Shown: in pieces, positions 20,856-21,315 of the stretch
Numbering within the stretch: the first letter of the stretch is position 1
Layout of the letters: the number at the start of each line of letters is the position of its first letter
NCBI GenBank assembly: GCA_010094045.1
Contig: ML986844.1
Coordinates: 1-21,315, forward strand
From: Lojkania enalia
Taxonomy: Eukaryota > Ascomycota > Dothideomycetes > Pleosporales
Length of the DNA stretch: 21,315 nucleotides
Direction of reading: 5' to 3'
Program-made: the position numbers and the translations under genes
Notes under the pieces: model-generated
Databases searched by the model: none
What the model saw: the letters and a program-made list of their open reading frames with translations, nothing else
What the model was told of the DNA's origin: nothing

Positions 20856-21315
20856 TTAAGGAATAAATTACAATTTTATAAGAGGAGATTATATACTTAA
20901 TATAATAGAGAACTATTAGTTCTAATCAACCTCTATAAACTACTAAATTAGAACTAATAATACGCTAAGAAACTTTTATAACTCTCCTAGTAAGAAACCT
21001 CTTAGCTACCTTTAAGCCCCCTTAAGCCTACCTTACTAAACGTACGCCTAAGATTAAAAGCTTTATAGATAGTAGTAAATCTATATTTAAATAATAGTAA
21101 GCCTTAATCCTAAACCGACTTAAGATTAATATAGATTACTATCTAATAGAGCGTATATATATAGTATTAGTATAGGGATATACCTCTAGTACTATAAAAA
21201 GGTATCTAGAACTAAAATATCTAGCTAAATTAGACTAGTATTAGTTTAAAAATACTAAAGAAATAATTTTACTTCTATAATTATATTTTATTATAGATAA
21301 TAAAGAGATAGAGGC
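20856..21315 (+). pseudogene. Edge of an unidentified decayed frame
   Basis: A plus-strand frame with RIP-type stops runs off the window: KRTPKIKSFIDSSKSIFK, then ALILNRLKINIDYYLIERIY, then GYTSSTIKRYLELKYLAKL. The pattern of a basic N-terminus followed by a helix with GYTSSTIKRYL resembles the N-terminal SAM-like region of fungal tyrosine-recombinase (Crypton-type) proteins, but this is only an impression. The minus strand also has a frame with few stops here, so even the strand is uncertain. CpG is better kept than in the central part of the window. Confidence 0.3.

Noticed and set aside
1..21315. tRNA or rRNA genes
   Set aside because: No cloverleaf with a GTTCRANNC-type box B or recognisable rRNA core was found on reading; a covariance-model search was not possible.

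Overview
The window looks like a heavily decayed, transposon-filled block from a filamentous ascomycete (Pezizomycotina) that has been through repeat-induced point mutation (RIP). The signs are extreme AT-richness, near loss of CpA/TpG with excess TpA, and dead reading frames whose stops fall almost only where RIP would turn Gln (CAA/CAG) or Trp (TGG) codons into TAA/TAG. Cys, His, Asp and Gly motif residues are replaced by Tyr, Tyr, Asn and Lys/Ser, as C-to-T change on either strand predicts. I see no intact protein-coding gene, rRNA, tRNA or CRISPR array. Genus cannot be named from this.

Layout. (1) 1-329: AT-rich 3' flank with a short repeat. (2) 330-4768, minus strand: a RIP-killed gene for a very large RecQ-like helicase of the telomere-linked (TLH) type, with helicase motifs I, II, III, V and VI still legible; this family is usually subtelomeric in fungi. 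(3) 3646-5019 and 5020-6393: an exact-length 1374-bp head-to-tail tandem duplication of the 5' part of that gene plus its upstream region; both copies were mutated independently. (4) 6391-6679 and 12803-13283: one copy of a roughly 0.77-kb repeat ('S'), split by a complete Ty3/Gypsy chromovirus (Gypsy-1, 6680-12802, minus strand, two 302-bp LTRs, 5-bp target duplication). (5) 13284-14742: a truncated second copy of Gypsy-1 in the opposite orientation (part LTR plus gag). (6) 14978-15185: a fragment of S. (7) 15186-~19815: a second, 5'-truncated chromovirus (Gypsy-2, minus strand) with one LTR, pol and a chromodomain, plus a coiled-coil-like reading frame on the opposite strand near its 3' end. 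(8) 19816-20349: a near-perfect palindrome with 256-bp arms and a 22-bp loop, made of two S tails head to head; the right arm continues as a full S copy in inverted orientation to 20855. (9) 20856-21315: the edge of another decayed frame that I cannot identify firmly.

Read as history: a (probably subtelomeric) helicase gene was partly duplicated; a repeat family S and at least two chromovirus families inserted into and beside one another; RIP then mutated every duplicated stretch. The uninterrupted S at 20094-20855 serves as an empty-site reference that gives the Gypsy-1 insertion point and target duplication to the base. All calls are from reading the sequence by eye; no alignment or database search was run.
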